DNA from: Bacillota bacterium
Lineage (GTDB): Bacteria; Bacillota; Clostridia; Acetivibrionales; DSM-1351
Direction of reading: 5' to 3'
Length of the DNA stretch: 64,000 nt
Assembly: GCA_023398105.1 (NCBI GenBank)
Contig: JAEWST010000020.1
Location: 45,241 to 109,240 of the forward strand
Shown: one piece after another, positions 48,062-56,146 of the stretch
Layout of the letters: each line of letters begins with the position of its first letter
Numbering within the stretch: position 1 is the stretch's first letter
Translations under genes and position numbers: made by a program
Notes under the pieces: model-generated
Told to the model about the DNA's origin: nothing
Database searches by the model: none
The model's input: the letters and a program-made list of their open reading frames with translations, nothing else

Positions 48062-48574
48062 TTGAAAACTGATTTAAGTGATTTTAGAAGTATAGAATTA
48101 TTGGAGGATGAAAAACATAATATTGTTATTTTTCCAGTTAGTAAATCGGATAAACTTTTAGATGATGGAATAAATTATGAATACCACACTGCATATTATC
48201 CTATTGAACTTAATTACCCATACAAAGCTGAAGATTTAGCTGATAAAATTAAAGAAGGTATTGATTTATGGAATAAATATCCTTGTTTTAATCAAAAAAA
48301 TACATTTGAAGAAAAGTATTACGAGATTAAAGGTTTTAAAAATGCTGTATTTGGAAAAAAGTATATTTCTCTTGGATGGAATGATTTTGAAGGAAAGTAT
48401 ATTAGTCTAATGCTACCTTTAAAAAGGGGCTATGGATATATGGGAATAGAAACAATATCATTAAAAGAGGATGCTAACTACTTAGATTATTCTAATGCAG
48501 TTATTGACTTATTAAACCTTGATATAGCTAAACATGCTAGATTTAAATTATATAAAAAAATGTTAAATATATAG
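48062..48574 (+). CDS. Putative immunity protein for the CdiA-CT-like toxin
   Basis: The 170-residue soluble protein starts at a TTG 12 bases after the toxin stop, with AAGGAGG between them. This is the standard place for an immunity gene in RHS and CDI systems. It has no signal peptide, so it would act in the cytoplasm by binding the nuclease tip. Sequence features such as YYPIELNYPYKAEDLADKIKEGIDLW do not let me name a family with confidence, though CdiI partners of this nuclease class are similar in size. A terminator follows immediately. Confidence 0.72.
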   Translation: MKTDLSDFRSIELLEDEKHNIVIFPVSKSDKLLDDGINYEYHTAYYPIELNYPYKAEDLADKIKEGIDLWNKYPCFNQKNTFEEKYYEIKGFKNAVFGKKYISLGWNDFEGKYISLMLPLKRGYGYMGIETISLKEDANYLDYSNAVIDLLNLDIAKHARFKLYKKMLNI

Positions 48575-48580
48575 ATGTAT

Positions 48581-48622
48581 GCCATGATAGAGTAAATATA
48601 ATATTCTATCATGGCTTTATTT
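48581..48622 (+). terminator. Terminator of the S8-RHS toxin-immunity unit
   Basis: GCCATGATAGA pairs with TCTATCATGGC and is followed by TTTATTTT. The inner bases TGATAGAGTAAATATA also occur in the terminator of the opposing immunity gene near 50470. Confidence 0.88.
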
Positions 48623-48914
48623 TGTGTAAGAGAAGGTAAACTATTAAAGATAAGTAACCATCAAAAAAAATCCACACCTACACATAATGTTATTGAGATG
48701 TTAAACTAAACCCAACGAGGTAGAAATATATGGCTTAGTTAAACAAATCAATGAAAAATGGGGTTAAATTATTTGAACAGCAACGCATGAGCGGTCAGAC
48801 GCTAAAGCTTGGTGTGCCAGTTAATAGTATTAATGTCTTTACAATATCGGATAGGATTAGCAGGTCATAAACCGCCAAGTCAAACCGTATAAAAAGTATT
48901 ATAGCCAAACCTAT

Positions 48915-48947
48915 AGAACTGCTGCAAGCTAATTTTGCAGCAGTTCT
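48915..48947. terminator. Perfect 13-bp hairpin in the gap, terminator-like
   Basis: AGAACTGCTGCAA pairs perfectly with TTGCAGCAGTTCT across seven bases. The T tail is weak (GCTCTTTCT). No gene directly upstream explains it; the surrounding 48620-49030 looks like decayed DNA with no usable frame. Confidence 0.5.
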
Positions 48948-49029
48948 GCTCTTTCTAGCCCAAATCGCTCAAAAAATCAACATAACTAAAGTACTTTCCT
49001 GTATTATCAAAAAACACTTGATTCCATTA

Positions 49030-50395
49030 ATTCCCACAGAGCTTGCCGTCTGCATCAAAAGCCGAAATTCTACTTTTTGTCTGCATGTCTGAAAGCACCA
49101 TCCTAAGTATACCGCATACATCAGGCTTCAAAGTTCTGCCAGCACCTTGTATATGTTAAAAAATCCCATACACAAAACCGCTCCAAATCCAGCAAACAGG
49201 CATTGTATGTATCTCTATCCCTGCATAATCCTATGGCTGACTTGCCACTGTACTTGATATTTGCCAGCAGGAAAAATTTATTTTTAGGGATATTTTTTCA
49301 TTCTAATTAAATGTGACACATGCAGGGTCTGTAAAGGAGCGAGCTACATCTGACCTAATACAGTTTCTTTAAGATTACATATATGTTTAACTCTTCGTTT
49401 TTAAGGCAGAGCTTGTTCATTGGATTTAATACAGACGATTCGCAGAAGCAAACTTTTAATCTATATAAAGATTTATACGCTTATTACTTGGTTCAAGCCT
49501 GTTTTAGTGTCATACCTAAGTGTGAAATACTTTGGTGATGTTTGTTTCCTGTGTATTTTACGCAGAATATCATATCTTTGAACCATATCAAAAAATTGTT
49601 GTACAGCTTGATTCATACGGTTTGCAACTTGGGCACTGTAAAGTCCCAGTTATCAAGAAAAATCTTAAAATACAAAGGCAGTCCTGCGGGTGCTATAGCC
49701 GTATAGACTCGATTCATCGTCTATAGGCTAGCTTCCACAGGGCTGACTTTGGATTTTTACTAGAATTAAAAACAAATTGGGTCTTTACAGTGCATCCCCT
49801 GCAACCTTATGAATTCAAGCTGTATAGACTAAAATTTTTGATATGTACACAAAGATATGATATTCCTGTTCCGCAAAATACACATGGAACAAACACCACT
49901 ATAAACATGACAGCACTAGGTATAATCTCAAAATCAAGAATGAACCATACGTAAGTATAAAACTTTATATCATAAAATGAGATAGCTTTACTGTGAATCG
50001 TCTGTATTAAATCCCAGTAGACAAGCTTTGACTTAAAAACGGAAATAAAAACTATATACTGAACTTAAAAAACTGTATAGGTCAGATGTAGCTGTTACCC
50101 TGTACAGACCATACATGTGTCACATTTATTTATCGAAAAAATATCCCAAAAGGAAATTTTCAACTTTGCAAATATCAAGTACGGTGCTACGCAGCCATAG
50201 GATTATGCTGGGGAAGTATCAGACAATTCCTTTTGCTGGATTTGAGCGGTTTTTGTGTATGGAATTTTTCAATATATACATGGTATGACAGAACTTTGAA
50301 GCCTGATATTTGCGGTATACTCAGAAAGGTGCTTTCAGACAAATAAATAAAAATCAGAATTTCTGCTTTTGATTCAGACGGGAAAGTTAACACTT
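49030..50395. repeat. Decayed inverted duplication (arms of about 600-650 bp)
   Basis: The plus strand at about 49030-49690 aligns throughout with the reverse complement of about 49790-50395, with many substitutions and indels. Matching landmarks include GTATACCGCA, GGCTTCAAAGTTCTG, ATAATCCTATGGCTG, TACTTGATATTTGC, TGTGACACATG, AGCTACATCTGACCTA and TTTAATACAGACGATTC. The minus strand of the left arm still reads a partial protein (NQAVQQFFDMVQRYDILRK), and other pieces in shifted frames, so both arms seem to be dead copies of one gene I cannot name. It sits between the two toxin cassettes. Confidence 0.75.
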
Positions 50396-50444
50396 ACTTT
50401 TTTCAAAATCTCTTATTTACTTTATCAACTTTTTCTATGAAATC

Positions 50445-50490
50445 AATAAAATAAAAGCCCTGACAAAGTATATTTACTCTATCAAGGCTT
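50445..50490 (-). terminator. Terminator of the orphan toxin-immunity unit
   Basis: On the minus strand AAGCCTTGA pairs with TCAGGGCTT, followed by TTATTTTATT. The loop contains TAGAGTAAATATA, shared with the terminator at 48581-48622. Confidence 0.75.
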
Positions 50491-50511
50491 AATGGGTTTA
50501 GTCAGTCACAA

Positions 50512-51057
50512 CTAAATGGACGGTTCCTTAAAGAAATTCTTAACTTTAGATATTATACTGGTCTTTTCTTTTAATATCTTTTTCCTGTAATCATAAAAAT
50601 CACAAGGAAGTATTTTTGCTTTAAAATCAGCTAAATACTTTCTAAAATACTCAAATTTCTCATTGTATAATTCAATTACATTCTTTTTAAACTCAACTTC
50701 ATTATCTAAGTTAATATCCTCATTCAATACGCTGACATCAACTTCAAAGATATTTGTTTTAATAAATCTTACTATATTATAGCATAATTCTATACCCTCT
50801 TCAAACCAAGTAAAGCACCCTTGGAGTGTTATAACCTGAATATTTTGATTTGTCAATATTAACTGCAGTTGTATTGCTTCGTCGATAATAAATATATTTT
50901 CGTTCTTTAACCGTATAGGAAGTTGCAACTTTTGTATTTGCATAACAAACTCTGAAAGGTTAAAACTACTAACACCTTCAATCTTTCTTATATCGCCATC
51001 CATATAAAATTTAACATTCTTAGGCAATATATCTACATAATAACTCTCCATACCCAT
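50512..51057 (-). CDS. Putative immunity protein for the orphan ParB-like toxin
   Basis: The 181-residue soluble protein begins one base after the orphan toxin stop, so the two are coupled. It is acidic in the middle and has a basic tail (KKILKEKTSIISKVKNFFKE). It has no signal peptide or membrane helix and belongs to no family I can name. The role is inferred from position only. Its terminator shares a 13-base block with that of the other immunity gene. Confidence 0.6.
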   Translation of the reverse strand: MGMESYYVDILPKNVKFYMDGDIRKIEGVSSFNLSEFVMQIQKLQLPIRLKNENIFIIDEAIQLQLILTNQNIQVITLQGCFTWFEEGIELCYNIVRFIKTNIFEVDVSVLNEDINLDNEVEFKKNVIELYNEKFEYFRKYLADFKAKILPCDFYDYRKKILKEKTSIISKVKNFFKEPSI

Positions 51058-51058
51058 A

Positions 51059-51916
51059 CTATCGTTCTCCTAACATTAATTTTTGTTGTTCTGGAGTTAA
51101 TTTAATAATTTCGTCTGGTCTTATATTTTTTATGCCTAAATCCATAAGAGCTTTGAGTCTGTGATGCCCATTTTGCATCATATACGTACCATCAGTAAGT
51201 AAATAAACAACAAATGGCTCATCTCTGCAAATATCACCATTCTGTGCAATATACTTCTTTTGGAAGGCTACACTTTTATCATTGAATCCTCTTTTAAAAA
51301 CATCATCTTTTGGATTATATTTTATACTACTAATACTTATAGCACCTTTTCCAAAAAAATTCTTGACAGCATTACCTAAGCTATAAACAGAAAAACCTAT
51401 TGCCTCAAGTTGATATATTGCACCAGCTATACGTTCACCCAATCCCCATGCTTGGTCATTGGTTATTTTTACATCGGTACTAAACATCTTGTAATTATTT
51501 TTTAAATACAACAAGTCCCCGATTAAAGCATTTGTTGCCATGTTGCCTAAAATTCCCGATAAATCGCTCCAACTCATATCACCATTATATAGGCTTTTGC
51601 CAAGACTAAATGCTGTTCCCCCTAATGCAATACCTTGCTGTATATTTTGAATAAGGTTATCATTGTTGAATGACTCACCTATTTCATTCGCCCTCATTGC
51701 ATATCCTCCAAATAGCAAATGAGATTGTGTCCAATAATTCATATGCCCAGTAGGGTCATAGAAAGCTATAGGGTTATTAGTACAATATGTATAAAGATTT
51801 AACGATAGCGGGTCAGTATTTTTACCCCAATAACTATCCTCACTAATAAACCGTCCAATAGTCGGGTCATAATACCTTGCTCTGAGATATATAGTGCCAG
51901 TTTCCTTGTCGAAGTC
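51059..51916 (-). pseudogene. Orphan RHS tip with ParB-like toxin domain
   Basis: The frame opens inside the RHS core end (DFDKETGTIYLRARYYDPTIGRF) with an in-frame TGA just upstream, so the protease and shell are absent. It continues through SLNLYTYCTNNP, a variable linker and a C-terminal domain with EPFVVYLLTDGTYMMQNGHHRLKAL. The GHHRLKAL segment matches the Gx(H/E)RxxA motif of ParB/sulfiredoxin-fold nucleases, known as tips of bacterial toxins. An internal ATG at 51742 could start a 227-residue protein, but without a good ribosome site or a signal peptide. It is probably silent unless recombined onto a full RHS gene. Confidence 0.75.
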
Positions 51917-52060
51917 CCTAATTCAGTAGCTTGTATTTGTTTTTTTGAGGTACTACAGCGAGATGCAGTACCTCATTTACTAAGATATATATGATTGATT
52001 TTAATAATATTTAATTTTATTGAATACATTTTCCAAGGTTCATTTTTCATAAACAGTATA

Positions 52061-53305
52061 TCATTCTTTTGTCAGGTTTGGAATATTTGGCATTTTGTAT
52101 TCTTCATTTTGTTTTATCATGCGGTAGATAATATTTACAAGCCTTCGCATAACGCACTTTATAGCTTGTTTTTTTGTTTTACCCTCTGATATTTTCTTTT
52201 TGTAATATTCGGCAAAGATTGGGTTTACTGCTCCGCCTTTGCTCCCATGGTCATTGCACTGTGATACAGCCAAAAAGAAAAGTATTTGATTCAAGTTTCT
52301 ATTACCACGCCTGTTGCTGAAATTATTGTCGCTCTGTCCTGAGGAATACTGGACAGGAGCAATTCCAGCATATTTAGCAAGCTTGGCAGGGCTTGAAAAA
52401 CGGTTAATGTCTCCTATCTCGGCAAGAATTGCAGAAGCAGTTACATAGCTGATTCCAGGCATAGTTTCAAGCTTGCAGTTAAACAAAGGAAGGATATTTT
52501 GTATCTCAGACTCTATACTTTTGATAATCTTCTGATTTTCCTTTATCTGCTTTATGGCTGTAATGACTATGAAATCCCGCATATCTTGATATTCCACTGT
52601 CGTGTCTCCGTCCTTCTCAATATATCCTAAAATTTCCTGTGCTTTCTTTTTGGTATACATATTATGGCTATTTTCTTTTAAAAATATTGTGAGTGCTTCA
52701 ACAGATACACCTTTAAGCCTTGAAGGTGAAGGATATTTCTCCCAAAACTCAAGAGATGTCTTACACTCGAACACAGCAAAAAACTTCTTGTAACTTGGGT
52801 AATGGTGACTGATGTAATTATGTACCTGATTTTTTAAAGCCATACAGGACTTGACTAGAGAATGTCTCTTAGTCACCATTTCAGACAATGCCCAATAAAG
52901 GTCATTGGGCTGTGCATCTGGCAGAGTGTCAAGCTTGCTCAAAAGCACCTTTGCCACACATTCAGCATCATAGGCATCTGTTTTGTGAAGTGCGTTTTGG
53001 TTCTTCCTTTCGGTATAGGTCAAGGTGGCATTAACATATTTAACCTTTTCCTTTTTACCAATAAGGAATACAGCAAGCTCACGTCCATAGCTTCCGACAT
53101 CTTCAAGCCCGAATATAGGGGTAATTCCATTGGATAAATGTTTTTTGACCTCCTTCATTACAGCAGGAAAAGCAGAAGGTTTGTTTTGAAACGTAATCTC
53201 TCCAAGCTTTTCAAAGAAGCAGTTTAGAATTACTGCTGTGTGTGTTTGGCGGTGAACATCTACACCAACATAGACATGCATCATTTTAGGGTGCATTGTC
53301 AGCAT
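52061..53305 (-). CDS. IS110-family transposase
   Basis: The 414-residue protein has the N-terminal DEDD RuvC-like domain (YVGVDVHRQTHTAVI, Asp in GVDVH) and the C-terminal Transposase_20 domain (LETMPGISYVTASAILAEIGDINRF and YAGIAPVQYSSGQSD with the conserved Ser region). Length is normal and no frameshift is seen, so it may be functional. AAAGGATG precedes the ATG. The downstream 140 bp contain a hairpin (GAGGTACT/AGTACCTC) near 51947 and then run into the orphan RHS tip. The element appears to lie next to, or inside, a former RHS gene. Confidence 0.92.
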   Translation of the reverse strand: MLTMHPKMMHVYVGVDVHRQTHTAVILNCFFEKLGEITFQNKPSAFPAVMKEVKKHLSNGITPIFGLEDVGSYGRELAVFLIGKKEKVKYVNATLTYTERKNQNALHKTDAYDAECVAKVLLSKLDTLPDAQPNDLYWALSEMVTKRHSLVKSCMALKNQVHNYISHHYPSYKKFFAVFECKTSLEFWEKYPSPSRLKGVSVEALTIFLKENSHNMYTKKKAQEILGYIEKDGDTTVEYQDMRDFIVITAIKQIKENQKIIKSIESEIQNILPLFNCKLETMPGISYVTASAILAEIGDINRFSSPAKLAKYAGIAPVQYSSGQSDNNFSNRRGNRNLNQILFFLAVSQCNDHGSKGGAVNPIFAEYYKKKISEGKTKKQAIKCVMRRLVNIIYRMIKQNEEYKMPNIPNLTKE

Positions 53306-53432
53306 AAAAAATCATCCTTTCATATATATAATTTTCAAAGGTCGAAACCTTTTAAAGCATCCCTAATGTTCAGCGTTAAAGCTCAAACTGCAAGCCTCCG
53401 CATTAACTTTTAAGCTCTGCAAGGTATTAAAG
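53306..53432 (-). ncRNA. Candidate bridge RNA region of the IS110 element
   Basis: IS110 elements encode a structured RNA in the non-coding end next to the transposase start. This 127-bp segment lies exactly there. It has a stem AAAGGTTTCGACCTTT and complementary pieces AGCTTAAAAGTTAA and TTTGAGCTTTAAC that can form further stems. The left end of the next IS at 53433 may have cut it short. Evidence is position and pairing only. Confidence 0.35.
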
Positions 53433-53543
53433 CCAGCTCCGACGAGTAAATATTTATTCGAGTTAGTTATTACCAAAATTGTTAAAATGTAATATAATAT
53501 TATTGGCGCAAGTCTCTAATATCAACAGTTTTGGGGGATAAAA

Positions 53544-53753
53544 ATGAGCAGGATTACCAGAAAAATCAAGAGAGAAAAAGAGGAGCAAATAAATTTTTTC
53601 GAGGAGTTTATAAAATTACAAAAACACTTTTTTAAAGATATTTTTAAGAAATTGAAATCAGTTAAAGATCCAAGGCACCAAAGTTATATTGAATATGAAT
53701 CAGATATACTGATTTTTGCAATAATTTTGAAGAATGTATTTTGTATTGATAGT
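53544..53753 (+). pseudogene. IS transposase, 5' part
   Basis: Seventy codons start at an ATG behind GGGGGATA (MSRITRKIKREKEEQINFFEEF) and end at IDS, where the nested element enters. The read-through adds only CS before a stop. The frame continues exactly at 62821 with MRSMTEKFNK once the duplicated ATAGT is counted once. Confidence 0.85.
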
Positions 53754-53801
53754 TGTAGCTAAGCACGCAATATGTAACCAATATGCAAGCAAAATGTAAG
53801 T
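53754..53801 (+). repeat. Left end of the Mu-like element with transposase-site repeats
   Basis: The motif AATATGTAACC (53769) and its relative AAAATGTAAGT (53791) are spaced 22 bp apart. Matching GTTACATTTTG occurs twice, inverted, in the right end (62708 and 62791). These are likely MuA-binding sites. Confidence 0.6.
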
Positions 53802-54084
53802 GTGTAATAAAAAATAACAAACCGTAATAAGCAGTAATTATTAATAATACAGTATAAATAAATGAAATTATTAAATAAACTATAATAAAATAAATCACTG
53901 CCTTCTATAAGTAAAGGGCAGTGATTTTAACTATACATTATCGCCTGTTATGGCTAAAACTTAGTATGCTTTTACTGGCTATATTTGTTTTGAAAATATT
54001 CTTCAAACCCTTTTTACTATTGTATGAAATTGTATTTTATGTTTATAATTAAACAATAATAAATAACGAATGGAGGTTACATAT

Positions 54085-54666
54085 ATGTTTAAGTACAAGC
54101 AGTTAATTTTAGGCACTGTTATTGGACTAATATTTATCCCAATAACGGCATTTGCTACAATCAATCTCAATATCGCCACAAATCCTTATCCAGTAATTGT
54201 TGACGGTATTGAGACTGATGTAGACGGTTATAATATAAACGGTTCAACATATCTTAAGCTTAAAGACTTTGAAAAAGCAGGACTGGAAGTCAAATTTAAT
54301 TCAGATAACAAGCAAATTGAAGTATCAACTTCTGCGGGTACTGCTTCAGGCTCACAGGCTCAAGATAATTCAGAACCAGCTACAAACTCTCAAATAACTT
54401 CAAAACCAACAAGTACCCCTGATGGCATAACTAATATAGATGAGTGGGAAGGTAAATATTACATTGGGACTTCTTACATTGATAATAAATGTAAAAAAAC
54501 GGGTTATAGCTTTGAGTTTAATATAAAATTGCAAAAGTGGCAGTTACTAAAAGATGATACTGTTATCCTTGAAGATGTTCCAATTACTATGACATATAGT
54601 TATGGTTCAGTCGAATATACTTATTATATAAATAACATAATGCCAATTATAAGCACAGGAAATTAA
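54085..54666 (+). CDS. Secreted protein with copper-amine-oxidase-N-like stalk domain
   Basis: The 193-residue protein has a signal peptide (FKYKQLILGTVIGLIFIPITAFA). A short domain follows (PYPVIVDGIETDVDGYNINGSTYLKLKDFEKAGLEVKFN, given here only as landmarks: VDGIETDVDGY and TYLKLKDFEKAGLEV). This is the repeat unit usually named after the amine oxidase N-terminus, common in clostridial surface proteins and not an enzyme by itself. A Ser/Thr-rich linker leads to a C-terminal region with four aromatic strands. GGAGG precedes the chosen ATG. It is the only plus-strand cargo gene in the left half of the element. It may alter the cell surface. Confidence 0.65.
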   Translation: MFKYKQLILGTVIGLIFIPITAFATINLNIATNPYPVIVDGIETDVDGYNINGSTYLKLKDFEKAGLEVKFNSDNKQIEVSTSAGTASGSQAQDNSEPATNSQITSKPTSTPDGITNIDEWEGKYYIGTSYIDNKCKKTGYSFEFNIKLQKWQLLKDDTVILEDVPITMTYSYGSVEYTYYINNIMPIISTGN

Positions 54667-54690
54667 TCCTGTGCTTATTTATTTTACTTT
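54651..54690. terminator. Bidirectional terminator between convergent cargo genes
   Basis: AAGCACAGGA pairs with TCCTGTGCTT across AATTAA, with A/T-rich flanks on both sides. It serves the plus-strand secreted protein and the minus-strand Ntn-hydrolase gene, which end there. Confidence 0.8.
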
Positions 54691-56062
54691 ATGTGTGGTA
54701 TGCTGCGACATGAGCTGCAATTGCATTATTAACCCAATTTTGAGTTACATAATTATCTCCATTACTATCTTTTAAATATATAAACTGTGCTCCTGAGCAA
54801 TTCCATGTACCTATTGGGTATCTATCTGTTTCAGTTACTGACAAAAAACTTGTCGGTTCAGCATCACCTAATCCAGCTTTTAAATCAATTATTGATGCTT
54901 CATCATATACACCAAAAACAGGGTAATCGTTTCCTTCCCCACTTCTATATAGTTTTAAGTCACCAAAATTTCCAACTCCTCCAACTTGTATGTATGCACT
55001 ATCTTTAGTAGCTCCAAAAAGCTTTCCAGCTATTAAATCACCTTTTAAAATCATATTTCCGTCCGTATCCTGATAACTAACATCTTCCCATGCAGTTCCA
55101 GTATTCTTTTGTATCTTACAGCCATTTGAAGCATCAATTATTATTTTGTTTTTTCCGTCTGATGTAGTTATTTCGATAGCTATGTCTTTAAGCTTCAGCT
55201 TACCAGTCACAGGATCAATATATAAAACATCACCACTACTATTAGATATCTTTATTCCTATGTTTGGATCAAGAAGTATTGTTGCAAGATTACTAACTAA
55301 TTCTATGTAAGTGTTTTTCATATGCTGATTTCCTTCTGTATCTACATAAAACATATCTTGCCAATTGCTCCCACTACCATCACCTTTTTGTATTGAAATA
55401 CCAGTGGTAGCATTTTTTAATGTATTTATTTTAAATTTATCTGAATATCTTTCTATAAATTTTGAATCTGATATTTCTTTGACATATCTAAAATTAAGAC
55501 CATCCTTTGTCAAAGAATACACTGTCAATTTACCGCCCATTTGTTCATCCGCAAGAGAATTATAAATATTCATATACATAGGAATTATTGGCATTGACTT
55601 GTTTAACATATTGTAAAGTCTCAGAGCTTCGTCTCTGTGTGTTCCTAAACATATTACATTTTGAATATCATCACCTTCAATTTTAAGCAATTTAAAGTTT
55701 TCAGATGATGAAATTGAATAAATAACGGAAACATCATTTTCAAAAGTAGCAACAATAAGTTCTAGCTTTCTTTCAATTCTTTGTGAGATATCTGGAAATA
55801 AAGTAATGAATTCATCAACCACACTTTTGCAAATGCTTTTCAATTTTTCAATTGACTTATCACTGGATAAAGTATATTGTTTTAATATTTGGTCACTTAT
55901 CCATGCACTTCCTGCTATAAATATTACTTTGCCATCAATACTGTATATCTTTTTTACATTATCATTATCCGCATAATATTTTCCGTTTTCTTCTATGCAG
56001 CTTCTGGAATCTGCACTTATAAGAATGCTTTCTTTTTTTTGTATTATCAGTGTTAAACTCAT
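54689..56062 (-). CDS. Proteasome-fold (Ntn-hydrolase) domain fused to a tail-fibre-like region
   Basis: The 457-residue protein begins MSLTLIIQKKESILISADSRS. When Met is removed the new first residue is Ser, and Asp17 of ADSR and a Lys in NVKKIY (36-37) fall where HslV and 20S beta subunits keep Thr1, Asp17 and Lys33. The N-terminal 210 residues fit that fold (IFIAGSAWISDQIL). Residues from about 225 contain two related segments, GISIQKGDGSGSNWQDMFY and GCKIQKNTGTAWEDVSYQD, plus DTEGNQH/DTDGNMI, in the style of phage fibre repeats, and a C-terminal tip domain. I chose the ATG after GAGGAG. Function is unknown; a peptidase or autoprocessing head on a fibre is one idea. Confidence 0.6.
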   Translation of the reverse strand: MSLTLIIQKKESILISADSRSCIEENGKYYADNDNVKKIYSIDGKVIFIAGSAWISDQILKQYTLSSDKSIEKLKSICKSVVDEFITLFPDISQRIERKLELIVATFENDVSVIYSISSSENFKLLKIEGDDIQNVICLGTHRDEALRLYNMLNKSMPIIPMYMNIYNSLADEQMGGKLTVYSLTKDGLNFRYVKEISDSKFIERYSDKFKINTLKNATTGISIQKGDGSGSNWQDMFYVDTEGNQHMKNTYIELVSNLATILLDPNIGIKISNSSGDVLYIDPVTGKLKLKDIAIEITTSDGKNKIIIDASNGCKIQKNTGTAWEDVSYQDTDGNMILKGDLIAGKLFGATKDSAYIQVGGVGNFGDLKLYRSGEGNDYPVFGVYDEASIIDLKAGLGDAEPTSFLSVTETDRYPIGTWNCSGAQFIYLKDSNGDNYVTQNWVNNAIAAHVAAYHT

Positions 56063-56146
56063 ATTAAATCTCCTCATTATTTTTATTTTATATTTTGAAG
56101 TTAAGTACATCCGTTCTAACAAATACTGAATATTTAAATCTAGTAT

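Noticed and set aside
48640..48910. Further RHS or phage gene between the first immunity gene and the inverted duplication
   Set aside because: No frame is open for long and none matches RHS core or toxin motifs; I see only decayed DNA.
49532..49726. 64-codon frame in the inverted duplication
   Set aside because: It runs antisense to the better preserved coding remnants and is not kept in the other arm.
51942..51975. Terminator of the IS110 transposase gene (hairpin GAGGTACT/AGTACCTC)
   Set aside because: On the transposase strand the stem is followed by A bases rather than T bases; it is more likely part of the element end.
54085..54666. Copper amine oxidase enzyme
   Set aside because: Only the small N-terminal stalk-like domain is present, with no catalytic domain, so the enzyme name would mislead.
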